DNA of 37,450 nt from a virus. Shown piece after piece: positions 25,822-33,484 of this stretch (the first letter of the stretch is position 1; each line of letters begins with the position of its first letter). The DNA lies in the IMG/VR virus record IMGVR_UViG_3300006079_000001, positions 1 to 37,450 of that record. One strand, 5' to 3'. The position numbers were made by a program, and so were the translations under genes. The notes beneath the pieces are model-generated. The model made no database searches and had not been told where the DNA came from. It saw only the letters and a list, made by a program, of their open reading frames with translations.

Positions 25822-26646
25822 ATGGCAATGAAAGTATATAAAGTCGGTAAGTCGGTTGTAGTAGACCAGGCAGCTCATCCGATTTTGAGTATTGATGAGG
25901 GTGTGGCTATCTATAGGATAGAAAACGACTTAGTAACTATATTTAATAACCTAGATAAGTCTTTAGAGAGGACAGATACTATATCAAATATTCAGGACTT
26001 TGCAGGCACGCCAATTGGCGACCTGCAGGATATAGTGAAATATTTTGGGGCAGGAATAATTAACAGGGGTACAACGTCAACAGTGGATACGTCAGGAGGG
26101 GGAACAGGCGAGGTTAATACTGCAAGCAATGTAGGCGCAGGGTCAGGAGTATTTAAGGTAAAAACAGCCACAGACTTAGAGTTTAAGTCTTTAGTAGCAG
26201 GTGCAGGTGTTACTATAACCCCAGGCGCTAATGATATTACTTTATCAGCTACAGGGGCATCTGAAATGTTTTATCTTGAAAGGATAGAAACCATAGATAA
26301 CAATACTGCTATAAATGTTGAATATTTTACTTTTGTACAGGGTGGCACTCAGATAGTAAACGTAATAAATGCAGTGGGGGGGGTTTATTTATTTGAGCTT
26401 TCTTTTCTATGTCTTAATACAAGTAGATCCGGGTCTGTGGTGGTATCTCCTGAGCTTAATGCTATACCTATCTTTTCCCAAAGCTACTCACAGGAACCAA
26501 AAGATACTACTAATGTTTTCTATACATCAATATCTAAAAGGGTAACTTTGTTAGCAGGCAATAATACAATAAATATAAATTTGTCTAACGTGGGAAATGG
26601 TACGGGTAGGATTTTTGAAGCAAATTGCACAATCACAAAAACATAA
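25822..26646 (+). CDS. Tail fibre-like protein
   Basis: A 274-aa protein with three parts: an N-terminal module (1-80, [20 protein letters not shown] and [17 protein letters not shown]), a Gly/Thr-rich linker, then [19 protein letters not shown] and [20 protein letters not shown], a recurring phage tail-fibre motif, and a C-terminal beta domain (about 150-274). The N-terminal module recurs in the protein encoded at 27826-28449, suggesting both attach to the same tail structure. It likely functions in adsorption; the receptor is unknown. Confidence 0.7.
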   Translation: MAMKVYKVGKSVVVDQAAHPILSIDEGVAIYRIENDLVTIFNNLDKSLERTDTISNIQDFAGTPIGDLQDIVKYFGAGIINRGTTSTVDTSGGGTGEVNTASNVGAGSGVFKVKTATDLEFKSLVAGAGVTITPGANDITLSATGASEMFYLERIETIDNNTAINVEYFTFVQGGTQIVNVINAVGGVYLFELSFLCLNTSRSGSVVVSPELNAIPIFSQSYSQEPKDTTNVFYTSISKRVTLLAGNNTININLSNVGNGTGRIFEANCTITKT

Positions 26647-26648
26647 AA

Positions 26649-27221
26649 ATGAACTCTTTTTTAATATCAAATCTATCCGGATTCTCAATAGTTATAATAA
26701 GCTTAGATAACTTTTCTTTAGGTCCTGCAGTTGCGGCAGTTGATATGATGCTGCCTGTTAATGGGGGCTTTGCTATGGATGACATAGCTAATAACCCAGA
26801 GATACAAACACTTTTAGACAATGGGGATATATCAGCTACTGATGGCTTTGGAGGTGTTATAAATAGTGTGGGCTTAGTCTTTGGGAAAATGCCAATAACT
26901 ATAAACCCCCCGGTAATAACTGCCAATAAAAACGACTATAGCCCGGTCGGATGGGATGGGGCTTATATTGTTAATATAGACCTGTTAGGGGTCAAGTCTA
27001 TAACAGGGTTTAAGGCTGGAAAAGATTGTGACAGGAAAATAATAAGGAATATTAGCAATTATGAATTAAAGCTATCACCTAATAGTACATCTAGTCTATT
27101 GTCAAATAGGATAGATACCCCTGAGCATGCAAATTTTAAGATAAAAAGATTTAGTAGCGTAGAGGTAATATATAATGCCATTACAAACAAATGGCAGCCT
27201 ATACACTCAAAGAAAACATAA
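26649..27221 (+). CDS. Putative adhesin/tail protein, 190 aa
   Basis: A protein of unknown function starting MNSFLISNLSGFSIVIISLD; ATG 26649 follows the previous stop by two bases and is preferred over 26625 inside the upstream gene. The middle is Asn/Asp-rich (MDDIANNPEIQTLLDNGDIS), the C-terminal 90 residues are beta-rich (NYSPVGWD-like, VKSITGFKAGKDCDRKII). It lies between two fibre-like genes with a shared module, so it may be part of the same fibre or its tip. Confidence 0.55.
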   Translation: MNSFLISNLSGFSIVIISLDNFSLGPAVAAVDMMLPVNGGFAMDDIANNPEIQTLLDNGDISATDGFGGVINSVGLVFGKMPITINPPVITANKNDYSPVGWDGAYIVNIDLLGVKSITGFKAGKDCDRKIIRNISNYELKLSPNSTSSLLSNRIDTPEHANFKIKRFSSVEVIYNAITNKWQPIHSKKT

Positions 27222-27224
27222 ACC

Positions 27225-27821
27225 ATGAACTTATATAGACAGTATCTAGGAGTACCCTTTATCAATGAAACAGCATCAGGTATTTATCCGTACAAGTATA
27301 GTAATACCCCTATAACAGGATGGAACGATATAACAACCATTGAAGAAAACGACCTATACGGGGCACATGCATCTGATTATGTCAGAGCTACAAAAGAGTG
27401 CTTCTTATTATTTAGCGCAAAGGTAGGTAGCACAGAGCTTGAAAAATGGGGTGCGTGTACTGATGAAGAAAAAAAAGTATTAGCGAGGAGGCACATTATA
27501 AATGACTTAAGCCTTAGGTTACAGGTGTTCCCTGCTAAAGAAGATGCGTATAATTTTATGATACATGCCGATAATTCCATATCTTGTAGAAGAGTAAGGA
27601 TTGACGTAGCCAAAATAAGTATAGGTTATTCCCTTAATGTAGTAGATAGAGTGGACTTATTTACATACTTATTCACATTAATTGAATCGTTTATAAGTGT
27701 TAATGATACATCTATAAGTGATTGGATGCATTCAGAGACAGGATTTAAGGCAAAAGAATACTGGAGCCAGAGCATAGAAGATACATATTATAACATAGTA
27801 GAACAAGGATTAAAAAGTTAA
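27225..27821 (+). CDS. Hypothetical protein in fibre region, 198 aa
   Basis: No family recognised. It starts MNLYRQYLGVPFINETASGI and is mixed alpha/beta, with a probable helix DEEKKVLARRHIINDLSLR and a hydrophobic helix (VVDRVDLFTYLFTLIESF, about 140-160). It is encoded three bases after its neighbour in the tail fibre block. It could be a fibre chaperone or a component of the adhesin. Confidence 0.55.
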   Translation: MNLYRQYLGVPFINETASGIYPYKYSNTPITGWNDITTIEENDLYGAHASDYVRATKECFLLFSAKVGSTELEKWGACTDEEKKVLARRHIINDLSLRLQVFPAKEDAYNFMIHADNSISCRRVRIDVAKISIGYSLNVVDRVDLFTYLFTLIESFISVNDTSISDWMHSETGFKAKEYWSQSIEDTYYNIVEQGLKS

Positions 27822-27825
27822 AATC

Positions 27826-28449
27826 ATGAAAGTATTTAAAAGAGGGGGTTTTATAATCCTTGACCAAGCAGGAACAGAAATTCCAATACCTGTAGGGAAT
27901 TTTGACTATTCTATAATTGCAGGATCTGTTAAGATTAGAGACGTGGCAGAAAATATAGGATACTCTGCCGCTGTAGTATCTATTCAGGATGAGTTTGGTG
28001 CGCCAATAGGTACAGCTGTAATGATTTCTGCATACTTTGCAGTTTTGACGACAGTATCAAGTGGGGGAGGTGATGCATCTGCAGCTAATCAGGTTTTAGA
28101 GATAACAGAACTGCAAAACATTGTAACGGCTTTAGCTACGTCAATAACGCCTCTTACAGTTACATCTATCCCGGCAAAAACTATAATAGTTACAGATTTG
28201 GCAGTCGTAGCGGTGGCAGCAAATTCTAATAGAAGAAAACTAGTGATTTCTGTTGACGTAGAAGATTGCTTTGTTAGGGAATTAGCCGCAGCAACAGACA
28301 ACGCAATAAGAAAGGGGATTTTTCTAAAGAAAAGCAGTGTATTAGTATTAGAGCCTGATGTGTTTGGGTACATATACCAGGGGGAAATATCTATAATTAA
28401 TGTACAAACTGGAGAGAGTCCGGTATTTTATATAGTAGAATCAGAATAA
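27826..28449 (+). CDS. Tail fibre-like protein with shared N-terminal module
   Basis: A 207-aa protein whose first 80 residues (MKVFKRGGFIILDQAGTEIP, VVSIQDEFGAPIGTA) are clearly related to the N-terminal module of the protein encoded at 25822-26646, with MKV[YF]K, DQA, IQD and PIG at the same places. A short Ser/Gly linker (SSGGGDAS) leads to a different C-terminal beta domain (about 110-207). It is probably an alternative or accessory fibre docked on the same site. Confidence 0.65.
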   Translation: MKVFKRGGFIILDQAGTEIPIPVGNFDYSIIAGSVKIRDVAENIGYSAAVVSIQDEFGAPIGTAVMISAYFAVLTTVSSGGGDASAANQVLEITELQNIVTALATSITPLTVTSIPAKTIIVTDLAVVAVAANSNRRKLVISVDVEDCFVRELAAATDNAIRKGIFLKKSSVLVLEPDVFGYIYQGEISIINVQTGESPVFYIVESE

Positions 28450-28450
28450 T

Positions 28451-28762
28451 ATGCAAATTTTAAGTCAAAATATCAATTTAATAGACACCTACCTAGAATT
28501 GTGGGCGGTTTATACCCCTTTAGAGTCGGGTGTATGGCACACTATAACGCTAACAGAGGCGGCGGCTAGTAGTTTAGTTGAAATAACAATTTTTGACGCA
28601 ACAAGTACCCATACTATGGGCGCCCGTTGCGTTGGCTCTACACTAGAAAGGAAAGTGCAAACAAGCACATCGCTTATTATTCGATGCGACCAACTCAAAC
28701 AAATCGAAATTTTTACAAGCGATTTAACAGGCTGCACTTTTATACTTTCGGCACAACTATAA
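28451..28762 (+). CDS. Small beta-rich tail-region protein
   Basis: A 103-aa protein starting MQILSQNINLIDTYLELWAV. It is beta-rich with Thr/Ser strands (GVWHTITLTEAAASSLVEI and TSTSLIIRCDQLKQIEIF) and three cysteines. It is the last gene of the fibre block before the lysis genes and might be a fibre tip or a small decoration protein. No family recognised. Confidence 0.55.
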   Translation: MQILSQNINLIDTYLELWAVYTPLESGVWHTITLTEAAASSLVEITIFDATSTHTMGARCVGSTLERKVQTSTSLIIRCDQLKQIEIFTSDLTGCTFILSAQL

Positions 28763-28776
28763 ATCTATTTACAAAC

Positions 28777-28799
28777 TTTTGTTTTCGTCCCAAACAAAA
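28777..28799 (+). other. AT-rich hairpin between tail and lysis genes
   Basis: TTTTGTTT (28777-28784) pairs perfectly with AAACAAAA (28792-28799) around a seven-base loop. It fills the 53-base gap before the membrane-protein genes. There is no T tract after it, so it would be a poor intrinsic terminator; it may be a processing site or slow the polymerase. Confidence 0.35.
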
Positions 28800-28815
28800 A
28801 ACCCTTTACTAAATT

Positions 28816-29100
28816 ATGGATGAAATCTTATTTAAGTTATTAGAGCAAACCCCCGTTATAATAGCTTTGGGTGTTGGAATTTATGCCCTTTGGAAAGACA
28901 AAAAACAAGTAAGCAAAGACGGCATACTAGAGCGAAAATTCCAAACAAAACAGATAAAAGAGTTGACAGAAAATCATGCGGGCGAATTGAAGATACTAAA
29001 CGAATATATAAGGTCTAGGGATATGGAAACCTTAGAAAGTTTAGAAGAGTTGACGGCTGCAATCTCTGATATAAAGAATGCAATAGAAACCAAAATTTAA
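28816..29100 (+). CDS. Holin-like small membrane protein
   Basis: A 94-aa protein with one N-terminal membrane span (LLEQTPVIIALGVGIYALW, about 8-27) followed by a charged, coiled-coil-forming tail (IKELTENHAGELKILNEYIR, LEELTAAISDIKNAIETK). One-span holin-like proteins of this shape (BhlA/UviB type) are common in Gram-positive and Bacteroidetes phages. It stands at the beginning of the lysis block, four bases before another membrane protein gene and near the amidase. The holin role is inferred from topology and place. Confidence 0.55.
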   Translation: MDEILFKLLEQTPVIIALGVGIYALWKDKKQVSKDGILERKFQTKQIKELTENHAGELKILNEYIRSRDMETLESLEELTAAISDIKNAIETKI

Positions 29101-29104
29101 TGAT

Positions 29105-29416
29105 ATGGAAAATGTTTCAGATTTTTTAGATAACCAAAATTCAAGGATTCAAAAACTTAGAAACAGGTTAAATCTAAAAACAGACAAAGAAGACAAAGAA
29201 GACAAAGAAGAAATAAAAGTACAAGAAATCAAAAAAAAAGCTGCAATAAATACAAAAATAACATATATTTGCATTATTGCGGCTATGTTCTTATTATTCT
29301 TTTTATCTGCGTTGGACTCTATTAATATCAACATACCAAAAATTGATATTAAAAACATTTTTGACGGGGGTAGACCCTCTGATGCTTATGATGATTATGT
29401 AAAAATAAAACTATGA
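29105..29416 (+). CDS. Membrane protein with charged N-terminus
   Basis: A 103-aa protein with a Lys/Asp/Glu-rich cytoplasmic-type N-terminal half (about 1-50, with a DKEDKEDKE repeat), one membrane span (ITYICIIAAMFLLFFLSAL, about 52-71) and a short C-terminal domain likely in the periplasm. It could be a second holin, an antiholin or a spanin-like component working with the previous gene. It ends by ATGA overlap with the next gene. Confidence 0.5.
   Translation: MENVSDFLDNQNSRIQKLRNRLNLKTDKEDKEDKEEIKVQEIKKKAAINTKITYICIIAAMFLLFFLSALDSININIPKIDIKNIFDGGRPSDAYDDYVKIKL
29183..29209 (+). repeat. Triple 9-bp in-frame repeat
   Basis: Three perfect copies of GACAAAGAA in frame, coding DKE three times within the charged N-terminal half of the membrane protein at 29105-29416. 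Copy-number changes would lengthen the charged segment without breaking the frame. Confidence 0.8.
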
Positions 29417-29658
29417 TAGAGTTAACGAATATACAAAATAGCTACTACTCGGAATATACAGCAGGTGAAAATATAGGATATATCACTTTCACTTATAGTG
29501 ATGAAACTATAACAGTTCTTGGAGGAGTAAATACCTCCGGCGAATTAGTGCCAGAGGTGGAGATATTAAACGAGGTACAGGGTAAAATCAACCCTACAAA
29601 AGTATTTAGGTGGGTAGCTAAAGTTTTAAAAGCTACTTTATGCCCTGAATGCACCTAG
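29413..29658 (+). CDS. Small hypothetical protein
   Basis: An 81-aa protein starting MIELTNIQNSYYSEYTAGEN at the ATGA overlap. Beta-rich N-terminal half, then a basic amphipathic helix (KVFRWVAKVLKATLCPECT) with a CxxC near its end. Its TAG stop lies on a CTAG that is also the stop of the amidase gene on the other strand. It ends the long rightward gene series that began at the left edge. Function unknown. Confidence 0.6.
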   Translation: MIELTNIQNSYYSEYTAGENIGYITFTYSDETITVLGGVNTSGELVPEVEILNEVQGKINPTKVFRWVAKVLKATLCPECT

Positions 29659-30563
29659 TGTATTTTATCTTTAACCCATAGCGCAGTACACAAGGCAGCC
29701 TCTGCCCTTTGTTGTCTGTGTTGTATTATAAACTCACAATCTACTGAAGACGTATGAAACCCAAACTCTTCAAGTATAGCGCCAAATTTGGAATAGTACT
29801 CTAGGTCTGTTTTTCTTAGTATATAAAAATTTGCCTCATAGTCTGAATCTCCGTCTATTTTTTGGTATCTATATTTCCAGTCGCCTACTTTCTTTTGTAC
29901 ATTTTTCATGTGCTCCTCTGCTATCAGGTCTGAAAGGTTTTGCCCTGTAGTTGTGTAAACAGAAAACCCCCTAGTTCCTAACATTCTATCTGCTGAGTTT
30001 GTAGAACTTATTGCATTGCTGTGAAATGAGTGCATGTATCCAAAATACCCCCTTTGTAGCCATGCTGTGATAATGTCGCACCTATCTTGTAGGGATGTAT
30101 CTTTGTATGGGTGGTATGTCCGGACTGTTTGGATTCCCATTTTAGTGCACTCCTCTATAAACATCTCAGCTACTATCCTATTTTCGTATCCCTCATAGTA
30201 CGACCCCCCCTGATGTAGTCTTTTGTTTGCGTGAAAAGCTTGTTTACCCTTTGTGGTGTAGTTCCCATTGTTGTCTATTCCTCCATGCCCAGCATCCACG
30301 AAAACTACAAATCTATCTTTGTGAAATGTCATCAAATTGGACTCTTTATTATTGTATTGTACATTGATGTTTATCCAAGTGTAATTACCTACTATCCCGT
30401 CCTCTGTTAAGTTGTATTTTCGTTGGAACTGTTTTACTAACTTATATGTAGTAGGTCCAAAATTACCATCTACAGGGTAAGACTCGGATAGTATTTTATT
30501 TAGTTTCTTTTGTATCTCTTTTACTTTATATCCTGAGCTGCCTTTAGATAGTAACATTTTCAT
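29655..30563 (-). CDS. N-acetylmuramoyl-L-alanine amidase (endolysin)
   Basis: Endolysin of 302 aa. Residues 1-70 form a PG_binding_1 domain (GYKVKEIQKKLNKI, VDGNFGPTTYKLVKQFQRKY). Residues about 85-300 are an Amidase_3 domain: H93 in DAGHGG, E127 in GYENR and H181 in SFHSN are the expected zinc ligands, with catalytic Glu in LEEFGF (E265/266). It cleaves the amide bond between muramic acid and the stem peptide. No signal sequence is visible, so export is probably by the holin-like proteins encoded on the other strand. It is tail-to-tail with them on a shared CTAG stop, and no terminator lies between. Confidence 0.9.
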   Translation of the reverse strand: MKMLLSKGSSGYKVKEIQKKLNKILSESYPVDGNFGPTTYKLVKQFQRKYNLTEDGIVGNYTWININVQYNNKESNLMTFHKDRFVVFVDAGHGGIDNNGNYTTKGKQAFHANKRLHQGGSYYEGYENRIVAEMFIEECTKMGIQTVRTYHPYKDTSLQDRCDIITAWLQRGYFGYMHSFHSNAISSTNSADRMLGTRGFSVYTTTGQNLSDLIAEEHMKNVQKKVGDWKYRYQKIDGDSDYEANFYILRKTDLEYYSKFGAILEEFGFHTSSVDCEFIIQHRQQRAEAALCTALWVKDKIH

Positions 30564-30595
30564 AATGGTCTAATATTGATAAAATAAATGGAAAC

Positions 30596-30621
30596 AATGT
30601 ATAACATTAAAGCTATACATT
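30596..30621. repeat. Perfect 8-bp inverted repeat upstream of amidase
   Basis: AATGTATA (30596-30603) and TATACATT (30614-30621) are perfect inverted copies separated by ten bases, in the 85-base gap between the amidase start (30563) and the 119-aa gene. It could be an operator or a small hairpin; there is no T tract. Confidence 0.5.
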
Positions 30622-30648
30622 ATTCCACTTATAGAAACTTTGTGATAA

Positions 30649-31008
30649 TTATACGGGTTTTTTGTCTAGTACAAACTGCAGAAAATCACCAAGCTCAATT
30701 ATTATATAGAACAAACGTTCTGCGAGCTCTTCGGTGTGTTTGTGCTCTATATTTAATTGTGTTCTTACTAGTTGTTGTATTTCTGCTTTCTCTTCAAAAT
30801 CGAGGTCCTGCCACTCTGCGGCTATCTCTTTGTGCTTTGTTACAATAGGGAAAAGCTGGAATAGGTTATCTAGGAACTTGAACGCTACCCATCCGGTAAC
30901 TTTTTTCCCTTTCTTTTTTTCTACAAGTTTGTATATCTCGTCAATCAGGTCAGTGTGCCAAGTTAATAGCTCTTTTAGTGTCTCAATACCTTTCTTTTTC
31001 TTTTCCAT
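30649..31008 (-). CDS. Helical hypothetical protein, 119 aa
   Basis: Begins MEKKKKGIETLKELLTWHTD and is almost completely helical and charged (LIDEIYKLVEKKKGKKVTGW, then RLFYIIIELGDFLQFVLDKK). No membrane span or signal sequence. No family recognised. It is the first gene after the minus-strand terminator at 31066-31097, and with the amidase it forms a leftward unit that must have its own promoter or depend on read-through. A role in lysis timing is possible but unproven. Confidence 0.6.
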   Translation of the reverse strand: MEKKKKGIETLKELLTWHTDLIDEIYKLVEKKKGKKVTGWVAFKFLDNLFQLFPIVTKHKEIAAEWQDLDFEEKAEIQQLVRTQLNIEHKHTEELAERLFYIIIELGDFLQFVLDKKPV

Positions 31009-31065
31009 TTTATGAATGTTTAGTTAAATAATGCCATTAATATACAATTTTTTTAATATAAAAGC

Positions 31066-31097
31066 AAAAAAAAAGGTAAGCTATATAATAGCCTACC
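31066..31097 (-). terminator. Intrinsic terminator of the leftward recombination operon
   Basis: Read on the minus strand, GGTAGGCTAT pairs with ATAGCTTACC, using one G-U pair (31079 with 31093), around a short loop, followed by nine T (31066-31074 as A on plus). In a plus-strand transcript the same place would be an A-C mismatch, so the hairpin is built for leftward transcripts. It lies 47 bases after the stop at 31144. Confidence 0.8.
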
Positions 31098-31143
31098 TCC
31101 AAGAAAGGGATTAACAACATGAAAAAACCCTCTCTCTCACTAA

Positions 31144-31359
31144 TTAGTCTTTGATAGAATCTCTTAATTTTTTAATAGATTCATTATTCAATATTTCAAC
31201 AAAAGAAACTAATACACTGTTATGATAATTTACTTTTTCTATAATTTCATTAATAATTTTATCATGTCTACTTTCAGGTATTAAATCCTCTTGAACAGAA
31301 TCAAACCACTCGGTATTTTCTTCTAATATTTCTTTTATTATTTTTGATAATATGCTCAT
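31144..31359 (-). CDS. Small acidic helical protein
   Basis: A 71-aa protein beginning MSILSKIIKEILEENTEWFD; helical and acidic, with a KIINEIIEKVNYHNSVLVSF helix. It overlaps the exonuclease gene by four bases and is the last gene of the leftward operon before the terminator. Function unknown; it may be an accessory of the recombination genes. Confidence 0.55.
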   Translation of the reverse strand: MSILSKIIKEILEENTEWFDSVQEDLIPESRHDKIINEIIEKVNYHNSVLVSFVEILNNESIKKLRDSIKD

Positions 31360-32006
31360 TGCTTAATATTTTTAAATTGTTCTATAATTTTATCTCTCTC
31401 CTTTCCTGCATTATAGATAACCTCTGCCATCTGCTCCATTAACTCATCATTCCTTTCCACTCTGATAGTATGTAGAAAGTTTTTAGATGCTAACAGTCGG
31501 GGATCAAAAGAGCAAAAGTCTACCCAGGAGCGACCAGAGCAAAACATCTGATGATGCACTTGATAATAGTACATTTTAGATTGTTTATATAGGTCTGTAT
31601 CATCCTTTAGATTGAGAAGATTGTTAAGGTGGTTGATACGGGTAAATGGGCATTTTATCTCTATCATGCCATCACTGCCTACCAAGCCATCAGGACTACT
31701 GCCAGTGTTCTCATCAAAAACGTAGAAACCTCCATTAGTTACCTCCTGTCCTGTCACTACCTCATATACATTCCGGGCCCCATCTTCGTTATCATTTCCC
31801 CATTGCATAGGCTTAGAGCTGAAAGATTCTACCTGAGCAGGGTAGATGTGCTCTATGGCTTTCTGTGTTATGTAAGTCTCAGCTGACTTGCTTACCTTTC
31901 CCCCTTTGCCTTTTACAAATAGGTTATAGATATTAGAGCTTGTAAATAAACCTAAGCGACAGTTAAGCCACTCAGGAGTATTTTGCTCTATATCAAGCCA
32001 TCTCAA
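31356..32006 (-). CDS. YqaJ-like viral exonuclease
   Basis: A 216-aa YqaJ/lambda-exo family nuclease. The PD-(D/E)XK core is visible: E74 (NDNEDGAR), D106 in SSPDG, E116 and K118 in EIKCP, and Q149 in the YYYQVHHQM helix, the motif arrangement of this family. The N-terminal QNTPEWLNCRLGLFTSSN is the usual YqaJ beginning. It degrades the 5' strand from DNA ends to make single strands for the annealing protein encoded next to it, with which it overlaps by four bases. The pair forms a typical phage recombination module. Confidence 0.9.
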   Translation of the reverse strand: MRWLDIEQNTPEWLNCRLGLFTSSNIYNLFVKGKGGKVSKSAETYITQKAIEHIYPAQVESFSSKPMQWGNDNEDGARNVYEVVTGQEVTNGGFYVFDENTGSSPDGLVGSDGMIEIKCPFTRINHLNNLLNLKDDTDLYKQSKMYYYQVHHQMFCSGRSWVDFCSFDPRLLASKNFLHTIRVERNDELMEQMAEVIYNAGKERDKIIEQFKNIKQ

Positions 32007-32587
32007 GACTTGATGTTTTTGAGGATGACCTTTTTAGTTTTGGCATCCAAAGTGTAAGCTTTCTCTACTGCCTCAAAATTACCATCTCTCTCATAAGCTT
32101 TCCCGGCATGCTCATACATTCCTACAGGCAATGCAGTCTTTTTAGCAGGAGCTATCTTCTTTCCTGCCATAGATGCAGCATCATCATCTACATCTGTACT
32201 GATAGCTAAAAGGGCAGCAAGGGCATATCTTTTTGCATAGGTGATACCTCCTCCTATTTGCTGCAGATTGTTTGTACCTCTGTTATCTGTCATGGGATTG
32301 AATATCATTGCACTACCTTTGAACTGTCCAGATTCATGCATTAAGGTAGTTATCAGGTACTCTCCTGCAAGGTCTTGAGATATGCTTAATTTGTTCTTTG
32401 TCAGTATCGGTCTGACAGTATTCAAAAGACCATCTAAAGACACATATTTGTTTCTTAGGTGCTTATTTTGGCTATCTGCCTTTAAAGATGCTTTCTGAAA
32501 ATCTGTAGCAAATCCTATAAGTGCTTTGCTAAGTTCTGAGATTTCCATCGTTTGCCATAGTTGAGGCGTTAATCTAATAATTTCCAT
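32003..32587 (-). CDS. ERF-family single-strand annealing protein
   Basis: A 194-aa protein of the ERF family, with the family signature at residues 113-136 (GGGITYAKRYALAALLAIST followed by DVDDD) and the earlier KYVSLDGLLNTVRPILTKN segment. ERF proteins anneal complementary single strands in phage recombination. A basic linker (KKIAPAKKTA) leads to a C-terminal helical part. ATG 32548 (MEISELSKALIG) is an alternative start and would remove the overlap with the upstream gene; I kept 32587. It pairs with the YqaJ exonuclease gene downstream. Confidence 0.8.
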   Translation of the reverse strand: MEIIRLTPQLWQTMEISELSKALIGFATDFQKASLKADSQNKHLRNKYVSLDGLLNTVRPILTKNKLSISQDLAGEYLITTLMHESGQFKGSAMIFNPMTDNRGTNNLQQIGGGITYAKRYALAALLAISTDVDDDAASMAGKKIAPAKKTALPVGMYEHAGKAYERDGNFEAVEKAYTLDAKTKKVILKNIKS

Positions 32588-32762
32588 TTGTTTGATTGTT
32601 TAAATAATTGTGAATAGATTTTTCTTGTTCTTGTTCGTAGTGCAAAGCTAACAGCCTTGCTTGCTCATCCTGTCCATAGATGTCAACTAACTGAGATTCT
32701 TTAGGCTCAATCAGTGTTTTGACATCCTCTAAGGTACGGATTTCATTTACCTTTTTGCTCAT
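32574..32762 (-). CDS. Small charged protein of the recombination operon
   Basis: A 62-aa protein beginning MSKKVNEIRTLEDVKTLIEP, rich in Glu, Gln and Lys, ending in an Asn-rich tail. No family recognised. It overlaps the ERF gene by 14 bases and its upstream neighbour by four. It is probably translated together with the annealing protein. Confidence 0.55.
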   Translation of the reverse strand: MSKKVNEIRTLEDVKTLIEPKESQLVDIYGQDEQARLLALHYEQEQEKSIHNYLNNQTNGNY

Positions 32763-33025
32763 TTTTTTTCTAATTTTCGGGTTATTTTAATACCTAAAAT
32801 CTCCATAGAATCCAGCATATCATGAAATGCAAGCCAAGGTATCTCCGCCTGATCATAATACCATGATGCATCTTCCCGGTGGTGTATCTCCTCCTCAGGT
32901 AGATTATTCTCCATTAATCCCATGTACTTACATACAGTCTCAAAGACCTTTGTTTGCTCTACAAGGTTATAGTTCTCTTCTATTGTTAGTATTACTATCC
33001 CTTTAACACTCATTCCGTTTCCCAT
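32759..33025 (-). CDS. Hypothetical protein, 88 aa
   Basis: Begins MGNGMSVKGIVILTIEENYN, with a second possible start at M5. The middle is acidic (NLPEEEIHHREDASWYYDQA), and a helix follows (LAFHDMLDSMEILGIKITRK). No family recognised. The gene is the first of the tightly packed leftward group leading to ERF and YqaJ, downstream of a hairpin at 33061-33103. Confidence 0.55.
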   Translation of the reverse strand: MGNGMSVKGIVILTIEENYNLVEQTKVFETVCKYMGLMENNLPEEEIHHREDASWYYDQAEIPWLAFHDMLDSMEILGIKITRKLEKK

Positions 33026-33060
33026 AATTTCGCATATTAAAAAAGTTATAAAAAGAAAGA

Positions 33061-33103
33061 ACAGAACTATTATCTTTTTTGGGTATCTGGATAATAGAAC
33101 TGT
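33061..33103 (-). terminator. Hairpin, possible leftward attenuator
   Basis: ACAG..CTATTATC (33061-33074) pairs with GATAATAG..CTGT (33090-33103): eight perfect inner pairs, a two-base mismatch and four outer pairs. Read leftward it is followed by T-rich sequence. It lies between the promoter-proximal 106-aa gene and the 88-aa gene, so it could reduce transcription into the recombination genes. Confidence 0.45.
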
Positions 33104-33114
33104 TATGATTAATC

Positions 33115-33435
33115 CTACCAGTGTATTTTGTCAAGTGTTCTGACATCTAAGCATCTCCATGCATTTAGGTTAGTATCCCAAAAGGTCTGCAAAAACCACT
33201 TTTTACGGATGTAGCAACCTTTTGGGAACTTATGGTTAACATAGTCCATGTTAAGAGTAGCAAGGGCGTCTCTTTCCTCTCCTGTGCTCTTCTTTGTGAA
33301 TGTAAAGTAGCATAATCCTTTTTTCATCTTAGTTTGTAGTTTCATTTTAGCCCATGCAAATTTGAGTGCATCAGAAAAGGATGTAAATTCTGTTCTTACA
33401 GAGTGAGCGAGCTTCATTACTTTTGACTTATTCAT
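33115..33435 (-). CDS. SH3-like beta-barrel protein (DUF2693-like)
   Basis: A 106-aa protein, first gene of the leftward operon. The N-terminal helix MNKSKVMKLAHSVRTEFTSF and SDALKFAWAKMK, followed by GLCYFTFTKKSTGEERDALA and TLNMDYVNHKF, match the pattern of DUF2693-type small proteins common in Bacteroidetes and their phages. The C-terminal WFLQTFWDTNLNAWRCLDVR is aromatic. Molecular function is not known. Its leader shows strong similarity to the leader of the gene at 34348. Confidence 0.65.
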   Translation of the reverse strand: MNKSKVMKLAHSVRTEFTSFSDALKFAWAKMKLQTKMKKGLCYFTFTKKSTGEERDALATLNMDYVNHKFPKGCYIRKKWFLQTFWDTNLNAWRCLDVRTLDKIHW

Positions 33436-33484
33436 GTTGTTTAATTTTAAAAGTTATTTAGTTAATTAGTGTACCACAAATATA
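33436..33484 (-). repeat. Duplicated promoter-leader, leftward copy
   Basis: Read on the minus strand, the 49 bases from the -7 box to the start codon resemble the plus-strand leader at 34298-34347. Of the first 36 bases about 32 agree, including TATATTTG, TACACTAATTAA and TAAATAACTTTT. The two copies face opposite ways in the genome but read the same way with respect to their genes. Confidence 0.85.

Noticed and set aside
30588-31015. Plus-strand open frames opposite the 119-aa gene
   Set aside because: Composition rich in Cys, Ser and Phe, no start signal, and the minus frame reads as a normal helical protein.
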